NCBI RefSeq assembly: GCF_900046455.1
Contig: NZ_FCOT01000013.1
Coordinates: 558,001 to 622,000, forward strand
DNA from: Cellulomonas timonensis
GTDB taxonomy: Bacteria; Actinomycetota; Actinomycetes; Actinomycetales; Cellulomonadaceae
Direction: 5' to 3'
DNA: 64,000 nucleotides
The number at the start of each line of letters is the position of its first letter. The stretch's first letter is position 1. The notes beneath the pieces are model-generated. The model saw only the letters and a list, made by a program, of their open reading frames with translations. It made no database searches and was not told the origin of the DNA. A program made the position numbers and the translations under genes. Shown in pieces: positions 54,020 through 62,021 of this stretch.

Positions 54020-55912
54020 ATGACCTCCCACACCACCACCCTCGCCGCGCAGACCGGAACCCTCGCGGTGGACGGCGGCAACCTCTTCACGATCCTCAAG
54101 GAGTCCCTCTACGAGGAGAGCGACATCGTCTTCCGCGAGCTCGTCGCGAACGCCGCCGACGCCATCGCCAAGCGCCGGGCGGCCGGGGCCGACATCGCGG
54201 GCACGGTGGTCGTGGGCATCGACCCCGAGGCGGGGACGATCACCGTCGAGGACGACGGGATCGGGATGGACCGCGACGAGGTCGACAGGTACATCAACCA
54301 GATCGCCCTGTCCGGCACGCAGCAGTTCGTCGCCGAGAACCAGGGCGAGGCGGTCACCATCGGCCACTTCGGCGTGGGCTTCTACTCGGCCTTCATGCTC
54401 GCGGACACCGTGGAGATCCACTCCCGGCCCGCCAGCGGCGCCCCGGCGGTGCGCTGGACCGGCAAAGCCGACATGACGTGGCGGATCGACGCGGGCGAGC
54501 GCGCGGCCACGGGCACTGCCGTCGTCCTGCGCGCGGGGCCCGCGTCCCCGTACCTCGCCGACCCGCAGCGCGTCGTGGCGGCACTGGAGAAGTTCTTCCC
54601 GTTCCCGCACGTGACGATCCTGGTGCGCGGCCCCGGGCTGGAGGCGGTCGTCGGGGACGCCAGCCCGGTGTGGCGACGCCCCGCCGAGCTCGTCGCCGAC
54701 GAGGAGATGCGGGCCTTCTACCGCGCGCACTTCGACGAGCCCGCCGACCCCGTGGGATGGGTCCGCGTGGAGTCCGTCGACCTGGGCCTGCGCGGCGTCG
54801 TGTTCTACCGGGACACGGCCGGCGGCGCCGAGGCCATCGACGGGCGCGCGAGCGTGCTCAGCCGCGGCGTGCGGATCGAGGCTCCCGCGGGGATGATCCC
54901 CAAGTTCGTCGGGCTCCAGCACCTCGTCCTCGAGTGCGACAGGCTGCCGCTGGTCGTGTCCCGCGCCCAGGTGCGCTCGGGCTCCGGCGATGACGACGTG
55001 CCCGCCCTGGTGAGCGAGTGCCTGAGCCAAGAGCTGGCGATCGCCCTGCACGACCTGTTCACCGGCGATCGCGCGCGGTACGAGGCGCAGTGGGACGAGC
55101 TCGCCCCCTTCGTGAAGTACGGGGTGCTCACCGACCGCGTCTTCGCCTCCGTGATGACCCGCAAGGTGCTGTTCACGACGCTCACCGGGCAGCGCGTCAC
55201 CGTCGGGGAGTACCTCGACCGCGTGACGGAGCGGTTCACCGGGACGGTCTTCTACACGTCCGACCCCATCGGGCAGGCCCCCTACGTCAGCGCCTTCCGC
55301 TCCGCGGGCGTCCCCGCGCTCGTGCTCGACCACGTCATCGACTCCGCGATGATGCAGCGGCTCGAGCTCGTGACCAAGGACATCGTCTTCATGCGGCTCG
55401 ACGCGGACGTCGCCCGGGTGCTCGCCACCGGGTCGCAGGTCGAGTCGCAGGCCGAGTCGCAGGCCGACGACCGGGCGGCCGCCGCGCGCGTCGTCGCGCT
55501 GTTCGAGGAGGTCGCCCAGCGGCGACTGCCCCAGGCGACGGTCACCGCCCTGCGCCTGCTGGCCCCGGAGCTGTCGGTGCTGCTCACCGTCGACGAGGTG
55601 CAGCGCCGCATGGACGAGCTCCGCCAGATGAACAGCCTGGTCACCGGGCGCCTGGGCGACGGCCCCGCCGCGCCGCGCACGCTGCTGGTGAACCTCGCCA
55701 GCCCGCTCGTCGGCGGGCTCGCCGCCGCTGACCCGGCACGCGCGGCGCTGGTCGCCGAGCACCTCGTCGACCTCGCGCTACTCGGGCAGGACGAGCTCAC
55801 CTCCGACGACCTGCTGGCCTTCCTGGCCCGCAGCGAAGACCTGCTGGCGGGCCACCTGCGCGCGCCGGCCCTCGCACCCGCACCCGCCTCCGCCTCCGCA
55901 GAACAGGAATGA
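54020..55912 (+). CDS. htpG: Hsp90-family chaperone (HtpG paralogue) in a catabolic operon
   Basis: A 630-residue Hsp90. The GHKL ATP site is FRELVANAADAIAKRRAAG (catalytic Glu and Asn), DDGIGMDRDEVDRYINQIA, and GHFGVGFYSAFMLAD; the middle domain contains RGVVFYRDTAGGAEAIDGRA and a catalytic-loop Arg region (PLVVSRAQVRSG). No charged linker, as in bacterial HtpG. The C-terminus ends in Ala/Pro-rich residues. AAGAGG lies upstream. It sits between a transporter and a thiolase gene, which is unusual. I infer a dedicated chaperone for an oxygen- or fold-sensitive cluster enzyme, unproven. Confidence 0.92.
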   Translation: MTSHTTTLAAQTGTLAVDGGNLFTILKESLYEESDIVFRELVANAADAIAKRRAAGADIAGTVVVGIDPEAGTITVEDDGIGMDRDEVDRYINQIALSGTQQFVAENQGEAVTIGHFGVGFYSAFMLADTVEIHSRPASGAPAVRWTGKADMTWRIDAGERAATGTAVVLRAGPASPYLADPQRVVAALEKFFPFPHVTILVRGPGLEAVVGDASPVWRRPAELVADEEMRAFYRAHFDEPADPVGWVRVESVDLGLRGVVFYRDTAGGAEAIDGRASVLSRGVRIEAPAGMIPKFVGLQHLVLECDRLPLVVSRAQVRSGSGDDDVPALVSECLSQELAIALHDLFTGDRARYEAQWDELAPFVKYGVLTDRVFASVMTRKVLFTTLTGQRVTVGEYLDRVTERFTGTVFYTSDPIGQAPYVSAFRSAGVPALVLDHVIDSAMMQRLELVTKDIVFMRLDADVARVLATGSQVESQAESQADDRAAAARVVALFEEVAQRRLPQATVTALRLLAPELSVLLTVDEVQRRMDELRQMNSLVTGRLGDGPAAPRTLLVNLASPLVGGLAAADPARAALVAEHLVDLALLGQDELTSDDLLAFLARSEDLLAGHLRAPALAPAPASASAEQE

Positions 55913-55920
55913 GAAGCACC

Positions 55921-57072
55921 ATGAGAGACGCCGTCATCGTCGGCTACGGCCGGTCCGCCATCGCGAAGGCCGGCAAGGGCAGCCTCGCCGCGGTGCACCC
56001 CGTGGACTTCGGCGCCGAGGTGCTGCGCGCCGTGATCGAGCGGGTCGAGGGGCTCGACCCGGCGGACATCGACGACGTGGCCGTCGGCTGCGCCATCCCC
56101 GAGACCACCATGGGCCTCAACGCCGCGCGCCACATCGTGCTGCGGGCCGGGCTGCCGCACACGGTGTCCGGCTCCACCGTCAACCGGTTCTGCTCGTCCG
56201 GGCTGCAGGCCATCGCCCACGCGACGGCCCTGGTCCGCTCCGGCATGGCCGACGTCATCGTGGCCGGCGGCGTCGAGCACATGACCACGCCCGTGCTGAG
56301 CGACGCGCCCCAGTACGCCAACCCGTGGCTCGTGGAGAACACCGACGCCTACATGTCGATGGGGGAGACGGGCGAGAACGTCGCCGCGCGCTACCGGCAG
56401 TCCCGTGCCGAGCTCGACGCGCTCGCCGTGCAGAGCCACGCGCGCGCCGCCGCCGCGGTCGCCGACGGCCGCTTCGCCGAGCAGATCGTGCCGGTCACCG
56501 GGCGCCGCCCGGACGGCTCCGCGTTCGAGCTGACCACTGACGAGGGCATCCGCCCCACCACGAACCTGGAGTCCCTCGCCGGGCTGCGGCCCGCCTTCGC
56601 CGAGGACGGGCTCCTCACCGCGGCCACATCGTCACAACGCAGCGACGGCGCGGCCTTCGCCGTGGTCATGTCCGCGGAGCGCGCCGCGGCGCTCGGCATC
56701 CGCCCCATCGCGCAGATGACGGGGTTCGCGGTGGCCGGCCTCGACCCCGCGTACATGGGCATGGGGCCCGTCCACGCGATCCCCAAGGCCCTCGACCAGA
56801 TCGGCCTGCGGACCACCCAGATGGACGTGATCGAGCTCAACGAGGCGTTCGCCTCGCAGGCGCTCGCGGTGGTCCGCGAGCTGGACCTGGACCCGGAGGT
56901 GGTCAACCCGAACGGCGGCGCGCTCGCGCTGGGCCACCCGCTGGGCGCCACGGGCGGGGTCCTCACCTGCAAGGCTCTGGCCGAGCTCGAGCGGACCGAC
57001 GCGACGCATGCGCTGGTCACCATGTGCGTGGGCGGCGGGATGGGCGCCGCGGGGGTGTTCGAGCGGCTGTAG
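55921..57072 (+). CDS. Thiolase (acetyl-CoA acyltransferase), second copy
   Basis: A 383-residue thiolase with Cys in VNRFCSSGLQAIAHAT, His in GGALALGHPLGATGG and the second Cys in MCVGGGMGAAGVFERL. It is more like the FadA/FadI degradative 3-ketoacyl-CoA type than the first thiolase in the window. I took MRDAVIVGYGR as start because GAGAAG precedes it; an ATG four codons earlier overlaps the htpG stop. The presence of two unlike thiolases suggests two cleavages of a longer 3-keto acyl chain. Confidence 0.92.
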   Translation: MRDAVIVGYGRSAIAKAGKGSLAAVHPVDFGAEVLRAVIERVEGLDPADIDDVAVGCAIPETTMGLNAARHIVLRAGLPHTVSGSTVNRFCSSGLQAIAHATALVRSGMADVIVAGGVEHMTTPVLSDAPQYANPWLVENTDAYMSMGETGENVAARYRQSRAELDALAVQSHARAAAAVADGRFAEQIVPVTGRRPDGSAFELTTDEGIRPTTNLESLAGLRPAFAEDGLLTAATSSQRSDGAAFAVVMSAERAAALGIRPIAQMTGFAVAGLDPAYMGMGPVHAIPKALDQIGLRTTQMDVIELNEAFASQALAVVRELDLDPEVVNPNGGALALGHPLGATGGVLTCKALAELERTDATHALVTMCVGGGMGAAGVFERL

Positions 57073-57123
57073 GGGCATGGCAGCCGGCGCGACCCGCCTC
57101 GGGTGTGCGGCCCGCACGTGCCC

Positions 57124-57167
57124 ATGACGACGAGGCCCGGACCGATCGGCCCGGGCCTCGTCGTCAT
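57124..57167. terminator. Bidirectional stem-loop between thiolase and flavoprotein genes
   Basis: Perfect 17-bp arms (57124-57140 and 57151-57167) with a 10-base loop, between convergent genes. The stem is GC-rich, and a short T-rich stretch follows on neither strand. It likely ends both transcripts. Confidence 0.7.
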
Positions 57168-57194
57168 TCGGCGGCTCGCGCCGCGGTGATCACG

Positions 57195-59123
57195 TCAGAT
57201 CGCCAGGCCCGCCTGGAAGCCCGTGTGCACGGCCTCGGCGACCTTCGCGGGCTGCACCGCGTCGCCGACGACGTGCAGCTCGGCGACCCGGCCGGCCAAC
57301 GCGTCGGCGAGGGCTGTGTTCGAGCGCACCCCGAACGCGGTGATGACGGTGTCCGCCTCGATGCGCTCGTCGCCGTCCGGTCCCTTGACCTGCACGGCGC
57401 CCGGCTCGACAGCAGTGACCACGTGGCCGGTGAGGAGCCGCACGCCCTGCTCGGCGAGCTGGCGCAGCAGGGCGACCCGGTTGTAGACGACCATCGTGGG
57501 AGCGATCGCCTCGGCCATCTCGACGACCGTCACCTGGTGGCCGTCGCGGGCGAGCTCGAGCGCGGAGTCCACGCCGGAGAGGCCGCCGCCGCACACCACC
57601 ACGCGCTTGCCCACGGGCGCCCCGCGGTGGAAGGCGAGCACGTCGACGACGCCCGGGGAGTCGATGCCGGGGATGCCGGGCGCCATGGGCGTCGAGCCGG
57701 AGCCGACCACGACGGCGTCCGCCTCCAGGATCTCGGGGGAGTCGGGGCCGAGCTCGCGCTCGAGGTGGACGCGCACGCCCAGCTCGTCGAGCTCGCCACG
57801 CCACCAGTCGATCATCCGGTGCAGCTCGCGCTTGAAGTCGGGCGTCGCGGCGGGCTCGAGCACCCCGCCGATGGCGTCGGTGCGCTCGTACACGTCGACG
57901 TCGTGGCCGCGGACGGCGGCCACCCGGGCGGCCTCGAGCCCGGCGGGGCCGGCCCCGACGACGGCGACCCTGCGCCGCGTGGGCGCCGGCAGCAGCACCC
58001 GGTCGGCCTCATGGCCGGCCTGTGGGTTCACCGCGCACTCGACGCCGCAGCCGCGCACGACGTTCCCGATGCACAGCTCGTTGCAGCGGATGCAGGGCCG
58101 CACCGTGGACGCGCGGCCGGCGCGCACCTTCGCGGGCAGGTCCGGGTCGGCGATGAGCATGCGGCCGAAGCCGATGAAGTCGGCGATGCCGTCCCGCAGC
58201 GCCTGCTCGCCGAGTTCCGGCGTGAGGTTGCCGCAGACCGCGACGGGGATGTCGAGGTCGGGCTTCACGGCGGCCGCGTCGGGCAGGTAGACGCCGTCGC
58301 CCATGTAGTACGACGGGAACGACCAGTCGACGGCCTCGTAGGAGCCGGCGTCGACCAGCAGCACGTCCAGGCCCGCGTCCTGCAGGATCCGGGCCATCTG
58401 GCGGGACTCCTCGACCTCGCGGCCGCCCGGGAACTGGTGCCTGACGGTGATGCGCATGGACAGCGGGAACGCGTCGCCCGCCTCCTCGCGCACGATCCGC
58501 ATCATGTCCGTGGGGAACCGCAGGCGATTCTCCAGGCTGCCGCCGTACTCGTCGGTGCGGCGGTTCCACGTCGAGGACATGAACTGGTCGGTGAGGTAGC
58601 CGGTGTGGGCGTGCAAGTCGATCGCGTCGAACCCGCATTCCAGCGTGCGGCGCACCGCGGCGCGGAACTGCTCGAGGATCGCCCCGATCTGGTCAAGGCT
58701 CAACTCGCGGCAGCGCTGCGACGGGTCCGCCAGGATCGTGTTGTCCGACGCGGAGAACGACGGGCCGCCGTCGGGCCCCACGGGCATGACCCGGCCCATG
58801 CCCGGGGTGAGGTTGGCGGCGATGAGTGCGCCCGCCTTGTGCACCTGCGCCACCGCGTCGCGCAGAGGCGCCACCTGGTGGTCCGCCGAGATCGAGATCA
58901 CCGACGGGTTGGCGATCTCCGAGACCGTCTGCGTCTGGATGGACTCGGTGATCAGCAGGCCGACGCCGCCCCGCGCCCGGGCCAGCCAGTAGGCCAGCCC
59001 CACGTCGGAGATGGTGCCGTCGGGGTGGGTGGTGTGCGTGCCCATCGGGGGCATGAACATGCGGTTCGGCAACTCGAGGGAGCCCCAGCGGGCCGGCTCG
59101 AGGAGCCGCGGGAAGTCAGACAT
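57195..59123 (-). CDS. Old yellow enzyme/2,4-dienoyl-CoA reductase-like iron-sulfur flavoprotein
   Basis: A 642-residue enzyme of FadH type. Residues 1-360 form an FMN barrel (LPNRMFMPPMGTHTTHPDG; HAHTGYLTDQFMSS). The 4Fe-4S ligands are CIRCNELC and a fourth Cys in RGCGVECAVNP (C-x2-C-x3-C-x11-C), near residue 340. The FAD/NAD half has VAVVGAGPAGLEAARVAAVRG near residue 383 and VVVCGGGLSGVDSALELARD. The ATG MSDFPRLLEPARWG was chosen; the frame is open far upstream. Convergent with the catabolic operon, divergent from XRE. Substrate unknown: an enone or a dienone, possibly an aromatic diol, would fit. Confidence 0.88.
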   Translation of the reverse strand: MSDFPRLLEPARWGSLELPNRMFMPPMGTHTTHPDGTISDVGLAYWLARARGGVGLLITESIQTQTVSEIANPSVISISADHQVAPLRDAVAQVHKAGALIAANLTPGMGRVMPVGPDGGPSFSASDNTILADPSQRCRELSLDQIGAILEQFRAAVRRTLECGFDAIDLHAHTGYLTDQFMSSTWNRRTDEYGGSLENRLRFPTDMMRIVREEAGDAFPLSMRITVRHQFPGGREVEESRQMARILQDAGLDVLLVDAGSYEAVDWSFPSYYMGDGVYLPDAAAVKPDLDIPVAVCGNLTPELGEQALRDGIADFIGFGRMLIADPDLPAKVRAGRASTVRPCIRCNELCIGNVVRGCGVECAVNPQAGHEADRVLLPAPTRRRVAVVGAGPAGLEAARVAAVRGHDVDVYERTDAIGGVLEPAATPDFKRELHRMIDWWRGELDELGVRVHLERELGPDSPEILEADAVVVGSGSTPMAPGIPGIDSPGVVDVLAFHRGAPVGKRVVVCGGGLSGVDSALELARDGHQVTVVEMAEAIAPTMVVYNRVALLRQLAEQGVRLLTGHVVTAVEPGAVQVKGPDGDERIEADTVITAFGVRSNTALADALAGRVAELHVVGDAVQPAKVAEAVHTGFQAGLAI

Positions 59124-59253
59124 CGTGTGCGCCTTTGCGAACGGGGACGTGATGCTCCTCATCGTGCTCGGCGTACGCCCAGGCCAGGCCGGACCTTCGT
59201 CCGTGCGGCGTGACTGGGTGTGCCGCACCCTCCCTTCCGCACGGGGATCGCCG

Positions 59254-59259
59254 TAGGTT
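59254..59259 (+). promoter_or_regulatory. TAGGTT -10 element, probable leaderless start of the XRE gene
   Basis: TAGGTT is followed by six bases and ATG, the same hexamer and spacing as before parA. No Shine-Dalgarno sequence is seen, so the message probably starts at the ATG. Confidence 0.6.
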
Positions 59260-59265
59260 GCTGCC

Positions 59266-60120
59266 ATGACAGCGCCGACCCTCGCCGATTTCCTGCGTGC
59301 GCGACGCGACGCCACGACGCCCGCGAGCGTGGGCCTGCGCAGCGGCGAGCGGCGACGCGTCCCCGGCCTGCGCCGCGAAGAGGTGGCGATGCTCGCCGAC
59401 ATGAGCGTCGACTACTACATCCGCCTCGAGCAGGGCCGGGAGAGCGGTCCGTCCGGGCAGGTCCTCGACGCCCTCGCCGCAGCCCTCGACTTGGACGACG
59501 ACGGACGCGGGCACCTCTACCGGCTTGCCGGGCTCGCGCCGCGCCCGCGGGCGGACCGCTTCGCCGAGCGCGTCGACCCCGAGCTGCTCCGCCTCATGGA
59601 CTCCTGGACCGGGACGCCCGCCCTCGTCATCAACTCCGCCTACGACGTGATCGCGGGGAACCGGCTCGGCAACGCCCTGTTCGGCGGCTTCCCCGTGAGC
59701 CGCAACCTGATGGAGAAGGTGTTCCTGGACCCGGACTCCCGCAGCTTCTATGCCGACTGGGAGGCGGCAGCCGCGAACGCCGTCGCGGGATACCGGCTGG
59801 CGGAGGGCCGGTCACCGGACCATCCCCGGATCCGCGCGGTCGGCGACAGGCTGCTGGTGACGAGCCCCGACTTCGCCCGCCTGTGGACCGAGAACCGCGC
59901 TCGCGGCAAGCGGCTCGAGACCAAGCGGTTCGTCCATCCCGCCGTGGGGGAGATGACGCTCTCGATGCACACCTTCGACGTCGCGGCCGCGCCCGGGCAG
60001 CAGCTGCTGTGCTACCAGGCTGAGCCGGCCAGCCGCAGCGCCGACGCGCTCAGCCTGCTCGGCACGATCGCCGCCTCGGGCGCCCCCGGGTGGGCGGATG
60101 CCCGCTCGTCCGCCTCGTAG
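59266..60120 (+). CDS. XRE-family regulator with MmyB-like ligand domain
   Basis: A 284-residue protein. An N-terminal helix-turn-helix of MmyB type (LADFLRARRDATTPASVGL, VPGLRREEVAMLADMSVDYY, IRLEQGRESGPSGQVLDALA) leads into a PAS-like ligand-binding domain (DSWTGTPALVINSAYDVIAG, NRLGNALFGGFPVSRNLMEK). Such proteins are often repressors of a divergent oxidoreductase gene, which here is the flavoprotein. Ligand unknown. Confidence 0.9.
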   Translation: MTAPTLADFLRARRDATTPASVGLRSGERRRVPGLRREEVAMLADMSVDYYIRLEQGRESGPSGQVLDALAAALDLDDDGRGHLYRLAGLAPRPRADRFAERVDPELLRLMDSWTGTPALVINSAYDVIAGNRLGNALFGGFPVSRNLMEKVFLDPDSRSFYADWEAAAANAVAGYRLAEGRSPDHPRIRAVGDRLLVTSPDFARLWTENRARGKRLETKRFVHPAVGEMTLSMHTFDVAAAPGQQLLCYQAEPASRSADALSLLGTIAASGAPGWADARSSAS

Positions 60121-60255
60121 CGGCTACAGGCAGGCCGAGGGCGGTCCGGTCACCAGGGTGCGGCGCTCCTAGTCACGGGGCGGCCTTCATCGCCGGCCGG
60201 GGCTCGGTGACAGTGGAGGGGCACGACCTAGCCCACCACCAGCGAAGGAACGGAC

Positions 60256-60546
60256 ATGACCGCACATCCCTATCCAGGCCTCTGGTCGACCGACGACGGG
60301 CACATCCGCCACCGGTTGCTTCCGGACGGCCGCTACGACGAGGCGCGCGGCGACCGCGAGCACGCCTACCGGGGCCAGTACTGGATCGAGGGCGACCACA
60401 TCGAGTACCTGGACGACACGGGGTTCACCGCCGACGGCGACTTCATCGACGGCGTGCTGCACCACGCCGGCATGGTGCTGCGCCGGCAGTCGGACCTCAC
60501 CACGACCACCGACGAGGGGACCCGCCATGCCGGCACCGCTTCCTGA
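60256..60546 (+). CDS. Atu4866-domain small protein
   Basis: A 96-residue protein. The core GLWSTDDGHIRHRLLPDGRY, DEARGDREHAYRGQYWIEGD and HIEYLDDTGFTADGDFIDGV matches the Atu4866 family, a small beta-rich fold with no known activity. GAAGGAA precedes the ATG. The 3' end overlaps the amidohydrolase start by 20 bp, so they are coupled. Small Atu4866 proteins often stand next to XRE/MmyB regulators and oxidoreductases. Confidence 0.85.
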   Translation: MTAHPYPGLWSTDDGHIRHRLLPDGRYDEARGDREHAYRGQYWIEGDHIEYLDDTGFTADGDFIDGVLHHAGMVLRRQSDLTTTTDEGTRHAGTAS

Positions 60547-61906
60547 CCTCACCGGGGCGCCGACTCCCACGCTCCTCTTCACCGGCGGCGCCGTGATCAC
60601 CGGCTCAGCGACCGTCCCCGACCTCGAGCGCGGTGACGTGCTGGTGCACGACGGCGCCATCGTCGCCGTCGGAGAGGACCTGCGACGGCGGCCCGAACTA
60701 GCCGGCCTCGTCGGCGAGGCGCTGAGGGTCGACGCCCGCGGCCGGATCATCGCGCCCGGCTTCGTCGACACGCACCGCCACGCCTGGCAGGCGCAGATGC
60801 GCCGCAGCATCCCCGACGTCACCGACCTGATGTCCTACGTCACCACGACGCTGGCCCGTACCGCCCCGGCCTACACGCCTGAGGACATGCTCGTCGGGAC
60901 GCGGCTGGCGGCGCTCAGCGCGATCGACTGCGGCATCACCACGCTGCTCGACTTCTCGCACAACTCCCGCAGCGCCGCCCACACCGACGCCGCGATCCAG
61001 GCGCTCGCCGACAGCGGCATCCGCGGGGTCCACGCGTCCATGGCCCCGCACTTCGGCGACTGGGACGAGCAGTGGCCCGGCGACCTGGAGCGGGTCGTCT
61101 CCCGGTACCAGGGCAGCGAGGGCGGCCGGCTCACGGTGCGGCTGGCGGCGTTGGCCACGGACGAGATCGCCGGGCAGCGCCTGGCGTACGGGTCCGCGCT
61201 CGGCGCTGTGGCGCGGAGCCTCGACATCGGGGTCAGCATCGACGCCGTCTTCGGGGACGCCTCGTCGGCCGCCATCCTGGACTGGGCCCGTGACGGCCTA
61301 CTCGGTCCGTCCGTGACCCTGATCCACGCCACCGGGCTGAGCGACGACGCGTGGAAGGCCATGGGGGACCTCGGGGCCACGGTGTCGCTGGCCCCGACGT
61401 CCGAGCCGCAGATCGGCCTCGAGTCGGGCGTCCCGGCCATCGACGAGGCGCTGGCCGCGGGCATCCGGCCAGGGCTGAGCATCGACGTCGAGGTGGCGCT
61501 CTCCGGCGACATGTTCACGCAGATGCGCACGCTCCTGGCGATCCAGCGCATGCGGGCCGTCGAGAGCTCGATGGGCGCCCCCGCCCAGCGCATCACCACG
61601 CGTGACGTGCTCGACTTCGCCACGCTCCAGGGGGCACGCACCCTCGGGCTCGGCGACCTCACGGGCTCGATCGAGCCCGGCAAGCGCGCCGATCTCCTGC
61701 TGGTCAACGCCCAGTCGATCAGCATGATGCCGCTGAACGACGCGATCGGCGCCCTCGTGCTCGGGGCTGCCGCAGGGGACGTCGAGGCCGTGCTCGTCGA
61801 CGGGATCCCCCGCAAGTGGGCCGGTCGGCTCGTCGGCGTCGACCTCGACGCGCTCGTCGAGGACGTCGAGGCCTCCCGCGACCGCATCGTCCGACGAGTC
61901 GGCTGA
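60527..61906 (+). CDS. Amidohydrolase (TrzA/AtzA-like, metal dependent)
   Basis: A 459-residue amidohydrolase-superfamily enzyme. The metal motif HxH is in DTHRHAWQAQMRRSIPD near residue 81, a further His is in VTLIHATGLSDDAWKAMG, and the metal Asp is in GLSIDVEVALSGDMFTQMRT. ARTLGLGDLTGSIEPGKRADL is the C-terminal family block. Members deaminate or dechlorinate ring heterocycles or cleave cyclic amides. The ATG is inside the Atu4866 gene. Substrate unknown. Confidence 0.88.
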   Translation: MPAPLPDLTGAPTPTLLFTGGAVITGSATVPDLERGDVLVHDGAIVAVGEDLRRRPELAGLVGEALRVDARGRIIAPGFVDTHRHAWQAQMRRSIPDVTDLMSYVTTTLARTAPAYTPEDMLVGTRLAALSAIDCGITTLLDFSHNSRSAAHTDAAIQALADSGIRGVHASMAPHFGDWDEQWPGDLERVVSRYQGSEGGRLTVRLAALATDEIAGQRLAYGSALGAVARSLDIGVSIDAVFGDASSAAILDWARDGLLGPSVTLIHATGLSDDAWKAMGDLGATVSLAPTSEPQIGLESGVPAIDEALAAGIRPGLSIDVEVALSGDMFTQMRTLLAIQRMRAVESSMGAPAQRITTRDVLDFATLQGARTLGLGDLTGSIEPGKRADLLLVNAQSISMMPLNDAIGALVLGAAAGDVEAVLVDGIPRKWAGRLVGVDLDALVEDVEASRDRIVRRVG

Positions 61907-61914
61907 CGGCGTGC

Positions 61915-61942
61915 GTCCGGTCGGGCCCCGGCTCGACCGGAC
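61915..61942 (+). terminator. Stem-loop after the amidohydrolase gene
   Basis: GTCCGGTCG and CGACCGGAC pair around a 10-base loop, directly after the stop. It likely ends this operon; the GC content of the DNA falls soon afterwards. Confidence 0.65.
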
Positions 61943-62021
61943 CTCCGTTGCCGCCCACACACCTCCGCTAGTAGTGGGGCGATAAGCGCTCGTGCTCAGA
62001 GCCCAGCAATAACTAGTGATT

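Noticed and set aside
52649-55762. Very long minus-strand open frame (about 1040 codons) over the transporter and Hsp90 genes
   Set aside because: Antisense shadow of two firm genes with no motif or ribosome-binding site.
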